From Caenorhabditis elegans (taxonomy: Eukaryota > Nematoda > Chromadorea > Rhabditida > Rhabditidae): a stretch of 64,000 bases of DNA. The position numbers were made by a program, and so were the translations under genes. The notes under the pieces were generated by a model. The model ran no database searches, was not told the DNA's origin, and saw only the letters and a list, made by a program, of their open reading frames with translations. Shown here piece after piece: positions 49,597 through 62,900 of the stretch. Every line of letters begins with the position of its first letter. Position 1 is the first letter of the stretch. The stretch is from assembly GCF_000002985.6 (NCBI RefSeq), contig NC_003282.8, forward strand, positions 6,324,001-6,388,000. The letters are read 5' to 3'.

Positions 49597-52522
49597 TTAA
49601 TATCCACTTCGATGATCTCCAGCTCCAGCTCCCCATCCTCCATAAGCACTGTGATGAGACGGTTGTTGTTGCTGAGCCCATGTTGGCTGTGAGTCTCTAG
49701 GTTCTCTTTGACGATCGTAAGCTCCTCCAGCAGATGCTCCATACGAATATGATTCGCCTGATCCATATGCAGAATGAGCAGCTGTGGGATATGTGGATGC
49801 AGGTTCTGCAGAATACGCAGACTGTGCTTGTGAAGCATAATAAGCATCCCAGCTTGCAGCATAACCTCCGGCAGCACTGCTCTGATCATAACTCGGACCA
49901 GTAGATGCTGCTCCATAACTTCCCCACGTATCAGGAGCCCGGCCATGCGCAGCTGGTGGTGCACGAATTGGAGCACTGCGTGGTGGGATGCCTCGTGGTT
50001 CATATTTGGGTTCTATATCGTATCCTCGTGGTTCCCGTGGGCCATATGGATCCCTTGATTCTCTGTATGATGGTGGCATAGCTTGAGGACCTGCCCTGTA
50101 GCCAGAGTCTCGTTGTGGTGGCCCTCCGCCACGTCTTCCTCCGTTAAGAATCGGATCAGGCGCTGGAGCAGCTGATGCATTCGTGCCACTTGTTTCTTTC
50201 CAAAGAAGACGACGCATTGGACCAGGCGCTCCACGATTATCAAACAGTTCGACATATCTACAAATAACAATAATTATTCCATGTTCTGATTATAAATTTC
50301 AAATTACCGTCTTCCCATTCTTTGATTGTTACGCGAGAGAGCGACTTGAAGATCGTTGTAATTGTCAAATTCCGCAATAGCATCTCCAGATGGACGACCA
50401 GTTTCGTTGATTCCTATTTTGACTGAATGGCATCGAAGTGGAGAAAAAAAAGCAGCGATAGCATGATCATCAGCATCATAAGGAAGACCACGCATATACA
50501 CCTGAAAAATAAAATAATTTATTTTACAATCGCAGAAAAATACTCATACCCTCAGCGGATCATCGCCTCCTCTTCCATAATCACTGCGACCTCCTTGATC
50601 GTGTCCACCATTGTATCCATAATCCCGACGTCCGCCATAACTTCCACGATTGTAGTCATCATAACCACGATCATAGCTGCTGTCGCCGTATCTTCCACCA
50701 CCACCTCGTCTTCCGTGGTCATATCCTGAATCCACGGACATCAGTGGGCGAATTCCAGTTCTTTCGTAAGATGCCGAGTATTCTGTAAAATAAAAATTGA
50801 AAATATTTATTATCAAGATTTGTTATATCAATAAATAGTAAACTAAATGAGCATTTCAAGAGACAATTTTTAAAATGTTGAAATTTGATGTGCACCGTAA
50901 CAGAAATGTGCGCAGATTTGCTTTTCAAATATTTCGACATGTTTTAATAAAGGCTCATTCAGATGGGTCTTGGCGCGAAAATGAGTATATGGTAGTTTTT
51001 ATTTAATTTTTGCTGCTGTTTCTTGCATTTTTGAATTAAATCACTTCTTTTCTTGCGAATTTTGTCTCGTTTTCTATTTTTTATCAGAAAAATGAGAAAA
51101 AGGAAGGGCAAGATTGGCGAAAAACTGAATAATTTCATTGAGAAATGAAAGAAAAAAAAAAAAAACAGAAATGCGAAAATCTACCGTATTGCGCACCGAG
51201 GCCCATCAGAATAAACCGGTGCGCCTTTAAGAAGATTTTGTGAAATTGCGATGAATTACACCTTTTTTGGTACATCATGTCTTCTTCTGTGCACTTTAAA
51301 AGTCTAATTAGAATGCGAGATTTCAAGGACTTCAGTTTTCACATGAAATATACATTTTGACAGTTTAGGTCCAGTATTAATTAAAATACTGGAAATCGTG
51401 GCAAGACCCGCCTAAAAGCAAGTATGCGCCTTTAAAGTGAACTACTGTAATCTCACCTCCCGATCCTCCACCTTTTGCTCGATTAAATTCGACCATACTT
51501 GACATGAATACTTCAACGTATCTGAAAAAAGACAAATTACTTTTTAAAAATTAAAAATTCACCAAAATGAACCCGTAATCAGCAGTTACCATAAGTCATC
51601 ATCATCATCAATACCCACCTCGATCCCATGTGCCTGTTATTGTAATCCATCGCCTTCTCGGCCGCGTCTTGCGTCGTAAATCGAACGAACGCCTCCCCGG
51701 ATGGTCTCGATCTCGGCCCACCCGTCCCGCCGATTACAATTTCCGCCGGTGGTGGTTCTAGCCCTGGATAGAATAAGGAAACCCATAAGTTAACGTCCAA
51801 AAATTCAAGAGGGGAAGGGGAATCTAGGCATTGTACATTACATTTCACCGGCAGACTATTTGGATTATTTCTACATACTTATTATACTCACCTTCGAAAA
51901 ATTTACGAACATCATCTTCTTTGCAAGACCATGGAACACCACGCAATCGAATAACGTGATTAACTTCTCCATTGGAATCTGGATCTGGACGAAATTCGAA
52001 CTCAGCTTCGTCCGCTTCGACGGTAAAAACTGAAATTAAATAGCTTTAATAATGTTTTTTTCTAGTTAGAATCACGCCTACCTTCAATATATCGGTTACT
52101 TATTTCTTTTCTATCGTTTTCCATAGCTTTACCAGCTTCTTCGGTATTCTTGAACTCCACGTATGCTTCACCATTCGGGCGTCCAGTTGTGCATACGAAT
52201 TTGACTCGTTCAATCGTGAGCCCAGCGAAAAATTCGTGAATATCTTTCTCGGTAGCATTGAATGGAAGCCCACGCAATCTTATATATTGGCTTCTTGGTG
52301 GTTCTCCAGAAGAAATTTTTGTTGGCATTGATTCGTCTGCTTCCTTAATTGTCGATTGATGAATGTCTGGAGCATCTGAAATTTTCAGTTTAAAAGATTA
52401 ATTTACGAGTAAACCGAACCTGCAGGTGCGGATTGAGTTTTCACTGCAATTTCCTCTTCTTTTACTGCTATTTCTGCCGACTGTTGGTCTTCTGTTGTCG
52501 GTTGTGTTGTTTGTTCCGACAT
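49597..52522 (-). CDS. hrpf-2: HRPF-2, hnRNP F/H-type protein with three quasi-RRMs
   Basis: Eight minus-strand exons: 52420-52522, 52082-52375, 51892-52029, 51619-51763, 51457-51521, 50550-50782, 50308-50501, 49597-50257 (610 aa). qRRM1 (about 65-132) opens YIRLRGLPFNAT, qRRM2 (about 157-230) VIRLRGVPWSC and qRRM3 (about 327-400) VYMRGLPYDAD. The RLRGLP signature and RPSGEAFV/RPNGEAYVEF blocks are typical of hnRNP H/F, which bind G-tracts and control splicing. A Gly/Tyr/Arg/Asp-rich linker separates qRRM2 from qRRM3. A long Tyr/Ser/Ala/Pro-rich tail ends AGDHRSGY. A ttttccag acceptor directly precedes the ATG. The name is from recall of the worm paralogue pair. Confidence 0.9.
51181..51445. 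repeat. diverged repeat pieces in hrpf-2 intron 5
   Basis: Two pieces of the 'gcgcctttaaa' family in the same intron: ctaccgtattgcgcaccgag..ggtgcgcctttaag and tggcaagacccgcc..tatgcgcctttaaagtg. They lie in direct rather than inverted order, so probably two relics. Confidence 0.5.
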
Positions 52523-53106
52523 ACTGGAAAATGCATAAAATTCGTTATAATAAGAGGGTCGTTGTAGTCAATATTGAATTTAAAAAATAGAAAACTGACA
52601 ATTATTTGAAAAATAAGACAAAAAACCGCAAAAAAAACGATTAAAATTCAAACTGTTGGAATTTTTCTGCGAGGAAAATAAATTTGAAAGATAAAGGCAC
52701 AGTGCAGTGGAGCGCGTTTACCTTGTGAACTTCATGCATCAGACTTGACGACACATTGCGGACTTGCATCTCTGGAAAAAACCAAATTTGGTGGCGCCAT
52801 GGCCAAATAAAAAATTAATATAAAAAAGGAATTAATGATTGCATTCACTCGGAATTTACATGCTAAACCACAATTGTTGATGTAAAGAAACGGAAAAGAT
52901 CACAAATTATATGTAAACTGATAAGATTGTCTTTTGAAAAATTGGAAAAACCTCTTATCCTTCCATTTTTTGTGATGTTTTTCGTTCACAGCGCATCGGT
53001 TAGAATCTCAAAACTAGCATAGCCGTATCGGATGTTGAGAAAACCGTTGAAAAACTGAACAATATATAAGAGAAACGGGCAAAGCCACAATTTGTCGGCT
53101 TCAGAA
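52523..53106. other. divergent promoter region, hrpf-2 and collagen
   Basis: Divergent 5' ends. The cacagtgcagtggagcgcgt block near 52698 and the sequence ttgaaaaactgaacaatatataag before 53072 suggest promoter activity, with a TATA-like atatataa about 40 bases upstream of the collagen ATG. Confidence 0.5.
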
Positions 53107-54108
53107 ATGGAGGTGGAGACTCGTGTTAAAGCGTATCGCTTTGTGGCCTATGCTGCTGTTACATTCAGTGTTGTTGCAGTACTTTCGGTGAGTAAAAACG
53201 TAGAAACAAGACTAATATTATGATTTCTTTGATAATTTGGAAGTGAATTAAAAATTAAACTGTGTCCAAAAACCCATTTATGAACTTTTTTGTAGGTATG
53301 TATCACACTTCCGATGGTCTACAACTACGTCTCGCACGTGAAGAAGGGTATTCATCACGAGATCCGGTACTGTAAGGGTTCTGCTAAAGACATTCTCAAC
53401 GAGGTCTCCTCGATCCGTTCCAACCGTACCGCCCGTCAAGCTTCTTACGGAGATTCTGGTGCCGCTGGATCTGCTGGGGCCGCTGGAGGATCCTGCTCTG
53501 GATGCTGTCTTCCAGGTCCAGCTGGACCCGTCGGTACCCCAGGAAAGCCAGGTCGTCCAGGAAAGCCTGGAGTAGCTGGACTTCCTGGAAATCCAGGACG
53601 TCCACCACAAGCTCCATGTGACCCAATTACCCCACCACCATGCAAACCGTGTCCACAAGGACCACCAGGAGTTCAAGGACCACCAGGACCAGCTGGAGAT
53701 GCTGGACTTGATGGACAGCCAGGAGGTCCAGGACAAGATGGACAACCAGGTCAACCAGGACCAAAGGGACCACCAGGAGTCAATGGACAACCAGGAGCAC
53801 CAGGGCAAGATGGGAACCCAGGTCAAGATGCTCCATCTGAGCCACTTGTTCCAGGAGAACCAGGTGCACCAGGAGAGGCTGGACCACAAGGACCACCTGG
53901 ACAACCAGGAACTCCAGGACAAAATGGTCAACCAGGTCAACCAGGACCAAAGGGGCCATCTGGACAACCAGGACAACCAGGATCTGATGGAAATCCAGGA
54001 CCAGCTGGACAAGCCGGACAAGCAGGAAGTGTTGGAGAGAAGGGAATCTGTCCAAAGTATTGTGCTATCGATGGAGGAATCTTCTTTGAGGACGGAACCC
54101 GACGATAA
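53107..54108 (+). CDS. cuticle collagen
   Basis: Two exons: 53107-53187 and 53296-54108 (297 aa). The N-terminus has a membrane/signal anchor ([20 protein letters not shown], about 15-34) and the nematode cuticle-collagen N-terminal domain ([13 protein letters not shown], about 38-50). It is followed by a homology-box/proprotein site (NRTARQ). Then come a Cys cluster (CSGCC), a short Gly-X-Y block, an interruption with [13 protein letters not shown], a long Gly-X-Y block rich in [10 protein letters not shown], and a C-terminal CPKYC. Such collagens are secreted by hypodermis, trimerise and are crosslinked into cuticle. The interruption and cysteine spacing place it in the col-93-like group, which I infer by eye. 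I do not assign a col number. Confidence 0.93.
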
Positions 54109-54758
54109 ACTGTTGATAATTGCATTATTTTATGTATCTGTTTATAAAGTTTTTTGTAGTTTAAAATGCAATTGGAATGAAGCGGAATGTTGTACAGTTA
54201 CATTTTTTCAGCAATGAGCTGATACAAATGAACCAGCTCACTAAGTTAAAAAAAAGTAATTCCCTTTGTGGTTTTCTAAAATTAGAAAATAAATAAAACT
54301 TTATCGACAGACCTGGAAAATTGAAAAAAAAAAAACTGCACATAAAAAGTTAATTTTACTTCAATTTTATATTTCCATCTGAAAAATCAAAAAAAAAATG
54401 AAAGACATCTGCCACCAATGGGCAGATCATCGGAGAGGCTCCTAGTAGCGGGGAAAATTTAGAGAAAAGTCACCTCGAACTGAAAAAGAAAAAGAGCGAT
54501 ATGAAGTTTTTCGGGAAACGGGTTCAATGGAAATATATTTGTTTCTAACTTGAAAAAGTAAAAATTACAGAAAAAAACAAAATTGCATCGTTGATGAGAG
54601 ATTGGGGAAACCGAATAGTTGGGAGGGATGATTTCAGAAAACTTTTGTAAAAGAACAACTAGCTTCTAGAAAGACGGAACCGGTAGAGCAATGAGAGAAA
54701 TTTTCTATAGAAAATGATTTTTAGAAATCATTTTAAAAAAATAAAATAAAGAAGTAGA
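54109..54758. other. convergent 3' region, collagen and shl-1
   Basis: Collagen 3' UTR with AATAAA at 54288, then the shl-1 3' UTR from the opposite strand. No gene is supported. Confidence 0.5.
54288..54293 (+). terminator. AATAAA polyadenylation signal of the collagen gene
   Basis: Canonical hexamer 180 bases after the stop, followed by another overlapping aataaa-like copy and T-rich DNA. Confidence 0.5.
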
Positions 54759-57700
54759 TTACAGTTGCGATACGCAAATTTTGTCATTATTTCGATGATT
54801 GAGTTCCATTTCATCAGGTTTTGGTAATTCACAAATCTGAAATTAATAATATAATTTTCAACAAATAACTGGTGTTAGTTTATACCTGATCCATATTCTG
54901 ATTGAATGTTACACGAGTCTCTCGATCCAACTCTTCCATTTCTTCATTTTCTTTTGAAACACAGCATCTAAAAAAAATAAATTTCAGGAGATTTGTTGTT
55001 TTAACTCAAAATTGTGATCCAAAAATCAAAAATATCACCAAGGAAAAATGACAAAAATAAGAAGTAAATCCAACATCAAGAATTTAAGGTTTTTCCACTT
55101 TTGTCAATTTTGCTATTTGAATTCCCTCTAAAGTTGCACCAACGAGACCATTTCGTGGTACACTCACTTTTCGAATGGGGTTCTAATTTAAAATACTCAA
55201 AATATTGCTGACAAAGAAGAAACTCAAAAAAATTCAAGAAATAATTGAAACTACAATTTTTGAAAACATGGTATTTCAACGCTGCCTAATATCCTTGTTC
55301 TATGTTTGGTGGGAATTCAAGCAGACATCTTAGCCAGGGTTGCAGAGGCATATTTTTGAATTTTGGATTTTAAAACGCAACAATATTTTCTACAGTTTTC
55401 ATTTTCATTCATGATTATTTTCCATTTTAAATGCATTAACGAAAAGAAAGCATCAGTGAATTTTTTTGATGATAATTTATTTTATTGATGAATAGTATAA
55501 AATTTTTTCTTATTTTTTTACCCTGAAATCCAGAGACTAATAAATCTTCAAAGGATTGAAAATCAAAAACTCACAATCGCCTTTTACGCTTTGTTTTTCC
55601 TTTCAATGAAGCTGTTTCACTGGGCGGAGGAGTATTTCTTCCACCTTCAAACATCACTTCTGATTCAACAAATTCACGTTCCGTCGCTTTTTCTAGACAC
55701 TGAAGAAGATGATGATGTTGGATTTCGAAGATATCTTCGTCTCGGAGAGCATCGAAAGAGAGATGACCTGCAAAAATGCACTTTTTAGAGTTATCTCAAT
55801 TATAATCTAGAATTTTGTACACATAATTTTTTTTTAATGTTTCACATTGCTAATAAATTAAGTAACCGAAAACCTAAAACATTAAATATAAAAAAACGGA
55901 ATAAAAAAAAACCACAGAATCTGTTTTTTATACCGGATTCAAAATTTGTGCCCTCTTGAGCAAGCGGAATCACGAACTGTTTTTATTAATTTTTAATTTT
56001 AATGTTTTATATTTGCTTTTTTTGAGCCAACAGAAATGCCAAGAGACCGAAAAACAAAATGGAATACTTTTCTATATTTCCAAAGTTAAATATTTTTGTG
56101 ACAACTCAATAATAACTAACTTAAGCCGGCAATACGAAATGTTCTAATGAAAAAAAAAACCAACTTACCCTGTTCAAATGCTAGCATCCGAGCTTCATGA
56201 GCTCTCTTCTTATTGAATAATGCTAGTCCAGACGCGTTTTTAACGATCCGAATTCTAGCAAGACGGGCTTTCTGAAAATTGATTAAATTTAATCCAACAA
56301 ATTTGCAAAAAAATCACTAAGTGTTTAAAAAGGTTTTACAACTGAACGAAAAACCATACCTTCTGTGCTTTTCTCTTGTCAGCTCTCTGATTTTGATGAT
56401 AAATTCGAGAGAAATTGCTGACAATAACTGGAACTGGAAGAGCAATAACCAACACTCCAGACAGTGAGCATACTCCTCCAACTATTTTACCCATTATTGT
56501 TGATGGAACCATGTCTCCGTATCCAAGAGTTGTTAGCTGAAAGAAAAATTAATTTTTTATTATGAAAAACAATGACTGTGTTGTATGAATAGGTTTCACC
56601 TTTAGTCTTCAGTGATTTGTATAATTAAAAAAAAAATATTTTAATTTTTAATTTTTCCAATGCAAATATTAACTTTAAAATTTACATTTTCCTAGTGCAT
56701 TTGGGATAAGGTATTTGCAAAACGTTGAAGGTTTTATGGAGAGTATTTAACGTAAAAATCAAAATTTCAACCCCGTTTCTTAATTTTACAAAGAAAAACT
56801 CACAGTCACAATTGTATACCAGAAAGCTGACGGAATCGAGGTAAATCTCGTCGCGTCGACCTTTTTCTCCGCATAATACATAATAGTGGCAAATATGATA
56901 ATTGCCATTGCCAGTGAAAATACAAGGAATCCAAGTTCACTTGCACACGATTTAAGAGTGTAACCCAGAATTCGAAGACCTTGGGAATGTCGTGAGAATT
57001 TGAATATTCGGAAGACACGCTGTAAATTTTAGAAGGATTTGATCAAAGAATTAATGATTTTTATCAGAATGTTCGAAAAAATATTTGGATATTCAATTTA
57101 AGGATTAACAAAAGAAAAAACTTACGAAAACTCTTAAAGTGACAAACAAGCCGGATACATCCTTATTGTCAGTTAGTACCAAACTAACGTAGTAAGGCAT
57201 TATGGCAATCACATCGATTACACTCATTATTGACCTGAAAAAAGAAAACCATTTAAATGGTTAAAAAAATAAGGACGAATAAATAACATGTTATCCAATT
57301 TTGACAAATGTGTCCTTAATTATTTTACAGTTTCATGATTGTTATGAGAAACATCTCTATATTTTTGAACTGATAATTTTGAACAAAACTTTTGAAATCA
57401 TAAAAATGCATTAAAGACGGGCTAGAGGGTCATACTGAAATGGTTGAATTTTGTAATGAGACTTCTCAAAAAATTTTCCAATTTTTTTTTGGCGGCACAA
57501 GATTTTGAAAAGAATTACGATTATTTTAGCTCAAATCTTGAATTTCGCGAACTTTCCCATAGCATTGGGTAATTCGTTTTTATTTGATTATTATTCCTAA
57601 TTGCGTTTTGCTAATTTATTTTTGTATTAAATAATTGGTTGATTAAATTGTCTCTAAAGCCGATAGGTAATCAAAAAGCGTCAAAATTGGATAATTAGAA

Positions 57701-59982
57701 AATTCAAAATTTTATTGCTGTTTCAAATGAGTTTGATAAAATCAGTGAATATTTAACTTATTAGTGTGAGAAGTTTACATATTGATATTAAAAGAAACGT
57801 ACCTCATAAATTTGATTCGGTCCGGCGCAGAAATCAACCGTAAAAAGTACTCAATCGTAAAAATGATAACACACGCTGTATCGATAACAAAGAATTGCTC
57901 TTCATAGGCTTCTCCACACGTCACAGACACATTATCCTCATACCCACAAGGTATTGTTTCCACTATATTACACATCACTGATACAGCAATAAAAAATCCA
58001 ATGACATAATAAAATACAAGTGCTATTGATGTTGTGTGCGGATTCTCGAATGCCGCCCACATTTTCTCTTTAAGAGACAATTTTAATGTTGATATATCCG
58101 CATTTTCTACACGTTCTTCTTGTAATCTTTCTTGATTTTCTCGTTTTTTATCTTTATAGTCTTCATAGCAACAATCTGATATCAAATCAGGCATTATTCC
58201 AAAGAAACTGAGCTCTTCGTCGTATGCAACAAGACATTCATGACGGGGATACTGAAAATATGGATTTCTGGGAAAAATGGAAAGTGGCGCATTTTAATAG
58301 ATTTCAACAAGTCACCACATACTCAAACGAAAATCTTAAATTTTTCAAAGATTTTTTTTATTAAAAAATAATATTGAAAATTATAATACAAAATAAAATT
58401 TATTTTGAAATTAAAATTTATTTTCGAAAAATATTACTCCGTTTCCTTTGAGAAATATCTAGCAGTCTTACAAGTTCATACTCATACAGTGTTTGAGTAA
58501 AACTTATTAACGCATTATTAAAATAAATAAAAAATGAGGAATCGTCACTTTTGAATAAAATTTTAAAAAAAATTGAATTTATAAAGGATTTACTACATTA
58601 TTAGGCCATTTAAGCACCATTAGGCATAATTAATTTAAAATATTCTCCGGCGATGCTCCAAATTCTCAAAAAGCATTGCTCAAAAGATTTAATATTTTTC
58701 TGAATAAAAATTGCATCTATTTTACAATCAATTGAATTCTGTATATTTCCAAAAAAAAATTGCAAAACAAATGCGTAAGTTTGTAGGCAGATATTTTTAA
58801 TTTTAACGCCTGCCTGCTGCCCGCCTGCGGTTTGTCTGTAGGCTCGAGACAGGTCTATGCTGCTTTGTTGGTAGACGGGGACATTAGCGCCTATGTGAAT
58901 GGGTTAAAATTTGATTTTTTATAGAAAAAATGTCAAAGCATGATTCTACATTTTAAGAACATTTTCAGCGGAAGTTTAGAAAGTTGAAGAGAGTTTATTT
59001 TTAAAAAAACTGTTTCAAAAAACATTAATTTTTAATGCTTGCAATTTTTTGTCTCAAACTGGCTCAAACAACAAAAACAAACAACTCACATGCAATTTTC
59101 CCGTTCTATAAAATGTGAGAATGTGTCGGAATATGTCCGGATCCCTATCGAAAAAGTATTCCCCAGTGTCTTCATCATAAAAGAACTCTTTTTCATTTGA
59201 CCCCAATAGAGTCTCTGGGAACTTTTCCAACGTGTTCTTCCACGTTTCGAACCTTCGTCCTGATATGTTGATTGCTAGTTTTTCGTCAGAGACATGATCA
59301 ACCGCGAGGTCTTTGGCCTGAAATATCACATTGAGAGCTTGTGAACATATAGAGATCTACAGGCAACACAAAAAATTAGTTCATGAAAAAGAGGAATCTG
59401 CCAAATAAATGAAACAGTAAAAATTTTGCATATCCAAAGTTCAAAATGTATATTTAGTTTCCCTCTCACTACGGATCCTGGAACTAAAAAGAGGATCTAA
59501 TCTCTCATTGCATATGACACTCGTATCAAATTTCCAAATTTTCAAAAGACATCGACCACCTAACACGTGTGTGAACAAGAATTTATGAAAGAATTCCGTA
59601 TTTTTTGATGTTTGAACCTTTTCCGCGAACAAGAATTCCTAATTGTGAGAACGTGGAAATTTCCACTGTTTTATAGTGTCTATAAATGACCGAATAGAAA
59701 CACAGAATGCTGCCTAAGTGTCTCTCATTAAAAATGAAGATGTGTGGCGTCACACAAAAATTTTTAGAAATATCACAGTGTAAAAAAACATCGGGAAATA
59801 AATATTTGGCGCAATTTTTTCAGATCAAATTTGGACTACTTTATATTTAAATTTAGAAAATTATTCCCACCAAACCTAACCTGTATTGCAACTGGGGCCT
59901 GTGGCATGGGCTGTCTCGAAATGGGAACCCATCCGATAGCGGCGGCTCTCGCGAACGGCAGCCACGCCGCCACCGAAGCCAT
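54759..59982 (-). CDS. shl-1: SHL-1, Shal/Kv4 voltage-gated potassium channel
   Basis: Ten minus-strand exons: 59881-59982, 59090-59317, 57803-58251, 57126-57234, 56804-57019, 56360-56536, 56169-56271, 55575-55767, 54886-54967, 54759-54836 (578 aa). The N-terminus [20 protein letters not shown] is the Kv4 hallmark that binds KChIP and mediates inactivation. The T1 tetramerisation domain (about 40-145) has [11 protein letters not shown] and the Shal zinc site (H..C..CC in HECLV and SDCCYED). Six membrane segments follow; S4 is [12 protein letters not shown] across exons 4-5 and the selectivity filter is TTLGYGD (about 370-376). The cytoplasmic C-terminus is long and charged. Tetramers carry fast transient A-type potassium current in neurons and muscle. 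The first exon encodes only the 34-residue N-terminal peptide. Confidence 0.95.
57425..57700. repeat. diverged single arm of the 27575 palindrome in shl-1 intron 3
   Basis: ttgtaatgagacttctcaaa, ttttccaattttttttggcg, ttttagctcaaatcttgaat and the ttggttgattaaattgtctc segment follow the same order as one arm at 27640-27880 with many substitutions. Confidence 0.6.
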
Positions 59983-62900
59983 TCTGAAGAAGACAACGAC
60001 GACGGATTCTGAACACTTTTCCTGATGACGTCGTTTTCAGGAAAATTTTTTCTATTTTGCTGGGTACGCTGTAAAGCAGGAGTTATGAAAATAATTTTGA
60101 AAGTTGAAGCGAATTAATGAAAAGAAAAGAAATCATTTATGGGAATTGGAAATATATTGAAGAATTTGAAAGTTTGATTTTTTTGAAAACTTATATTTCA
60201 AGTGGTCTACAACAGCAGTTGCTTGAAAATTAAATAATCGAGCTTTCGTTTGAAGTTTGAAATAAATTAATCGAAATAAAAAAGGGTAAGTCTGTATGTG
60301 TTTTGGGATAATAACATATCATAAAAATACAGGCGCATAGGTAGGTCGGTCGACGTGAGATATGCGGGTACATTGGAAAACCGGGGTTTCAGAAATGTTA
60401 CATTCTGGAAAGAAATTGGAGACACAAAGGGCTGATGACTAAGTTTTCGAGTTCAAGATAATTCAGAAATATTTTTAGAAATTACGAATTTTAAAGTATG
60501 GAGCCATATGTAGTATATGTTGAAATTTGTAGAATCATTTCAAATGACTGTGAAACGGAAATTTTAGTTTGCTATGCCAAAAAATATATAACTTACGGTT
60601 TCACTTAAAAATCACAGGAAAATTTTCAATTTCAAAATCAAGATTTTCAAATCAATAATTTGTTTTAAGCAAACATTTGCAATACATCAACTACGGTAAC
60701 TCTGACCTAACAACAAAAAAAACTATGTTTTTTTCTCAGAATACATAACCTATATAGCTGAATAGTGGTCTCAAGCCAAAAGTGAAGTCTAGAAGGCTTG
60801 CACGTCACAAAAAACTGCAAAAGTGCACTTGTTTCAAAAAAAAACGTTTTTAGAAACAGCAGCCAACTTTAAACTTTTTGTCGTTTTGCAAAAACATAAG
60901 GTTCTTTCCCACTCCAATTTTGATGGTTTCCTTGGCGCAGAGCTCCAAACGGGTGACGACGTGTGGGCTCAAATTACCCGTAAACGACGCGAGACGACGT
61001 CGAGATCGGTTCGAGAAGCAAGAAGCCGTGGGACAAAAGAAAATGTGAAGGAAAGAAAAGGAGAGAAAAGAACTGGAGGGAAGGAAGAAGTGTTACATTT
61101 CCAGTTTCACACTTTTCCTCTTCTTTTTCAATTTTATCCAATTTTGTGTGTAAAGAGCCCTCTTCTCTAAAGGCTCGCGGGCTCCTTGATGCCAGGAAAA
61201 GAAAGAGAAAACGATAGACAAAATTGGAAAAGTCGACCTCTTCTGAAGACATCTTCAGACTAGAAAAAAAAGAAAAAGAAAGAGAGAGAGAGAGAAAATG
61301 AAACTCGATATTCAATTTTTGCCTGAGAGGAGATGACTTGCTTTCCTCGATTTTTTGTGCTTATTTCGGTTGAATTGGATAAAGAGAGAAGAAAAGAATA
61401 AGCAAAATAAGCTGAAAAAAGAAAAGGCACGTTACGGAAAAGTTGAAGAATTGTTTAGAAAAAGTACAAGTTGAAGTTCATCTGAAATCACGTTTTGGAG
61501 GGTTTTTAATTGTTTTTGAAAATTTTTGAACTTTTTGAAAAGTTTTTTGAAGGTTGATTATGTGTACTTCAATTAGTCAAATTAAACTTCATGTTAGGAA
61601 AGAACACCATTGCCTACCTGCCTAACGCCTAATTTCTACATATTTGGGTGAAGCATGGTGTTTGATAGTCCCGTGGATAATTTTGCGTGCCTAACCCAAT
61701 TTTTCTTGTTTACTTGATTTGTTGAAATTTTAATTTAGACTTTAAAAATGCTTGCTTTGGCAGTAGTTGACTGGCTCTCCTCATTTTTTTTGTGCTTTTT
61801 TCGGTTAAATTGGATTTAAAAAAAGAGGAAAGAATAATCAAGAATGAACTAGTTGATCAAAATAACTATAATACGTACCGATTAAAAAACTATTTTAAAA
61901 AACTATTCATAATAGTTGTGAAACGTTAATATTTTGAAAGTGGACTGTCACTTGTGGATACATTGTTTCTAACTGTAGTTCTCACTGTTTTAAACACTAA
62001 TGCAGTATGTAACGAGTTTTGTAGAATCATTTCAAATGGTTGTGAAACGGTAATCTCTTAAAATACGTTAATAGTGCTATTAACTGTTACGATTTCCACA
62101 TTTGAAATGCGGAGGCGTACTTTATGTAGTAAAATTTGGGCTAGGCGAGCCTGCCTGCCTATCGCCTAGTCTTCCGAATTTTTAAAATAATTTGTTTTGT
62201 GTTTGCGGGGTAGATTTTGCTTGGGCAATTCTCATTTTCCGGAATCAATAAACTCATTGAAAGTTTTCTAGGAACATACACTCAATATGATGAAACTGTG
62301 TGGCGTGTTTGCACAGATTTCAAAATTTAGGCCTGAAAAATTAGGGCACCCAGCAGTTTTAGCATTTTGAGTGTATCAAAACGCATATAAAACATGATGT
62401 TGTTTATCTATCATAGGGGTTCCTTAGAATTTATCAAATTTTAACTGTTTCACGAAGTCTTATTGTGTCAAGTCGTCAGATTTTGTATTATTTACTTTTT
62501 ATGTATATCCAATATTTATGCAATCAATTTATTAAAACTAGAAGCTAGACAAGGAAATGCAATAAAATTGTGAGTATCGCTAGAAATAATGACTGTATAC
62601 ATTTCTCAAGAAACAGTAAATTAAATAGGCATATTTTGCAGAAGTGCAAACAATCACTCTGACAACGTAAGAAAACAATTGAAAAAGCTAATAAAAAGTA
62701 AAATCGATGACTGTTTCCAATTGCATCTATATTTTTAATACTCCCAGTGAATAATTTTTCAGTAAACAAAGAGAAGGTATGGGAGTCTAAAAAAACAAAA
62801 AGTCAGACGAATGTTGCAGTTAGTGAACCTAACAAACTTTCACACCCATATCCCGTTTCACAATTCACTTTTTCTCTCCATCTCTACTCTCTCTTTTTCT

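Noticed and set aside
53278-54021. 247-codon minus-strand Trp/Ser-rich ORF opposite the collagen exon
   Set aside because: It is the antisense shadow of Gly-X-Y codons.
60823-61315. ORFs on both strands upstream of shl-1
   Set aside because: Purine-skewed low-complexity sequence without domains or splice context.
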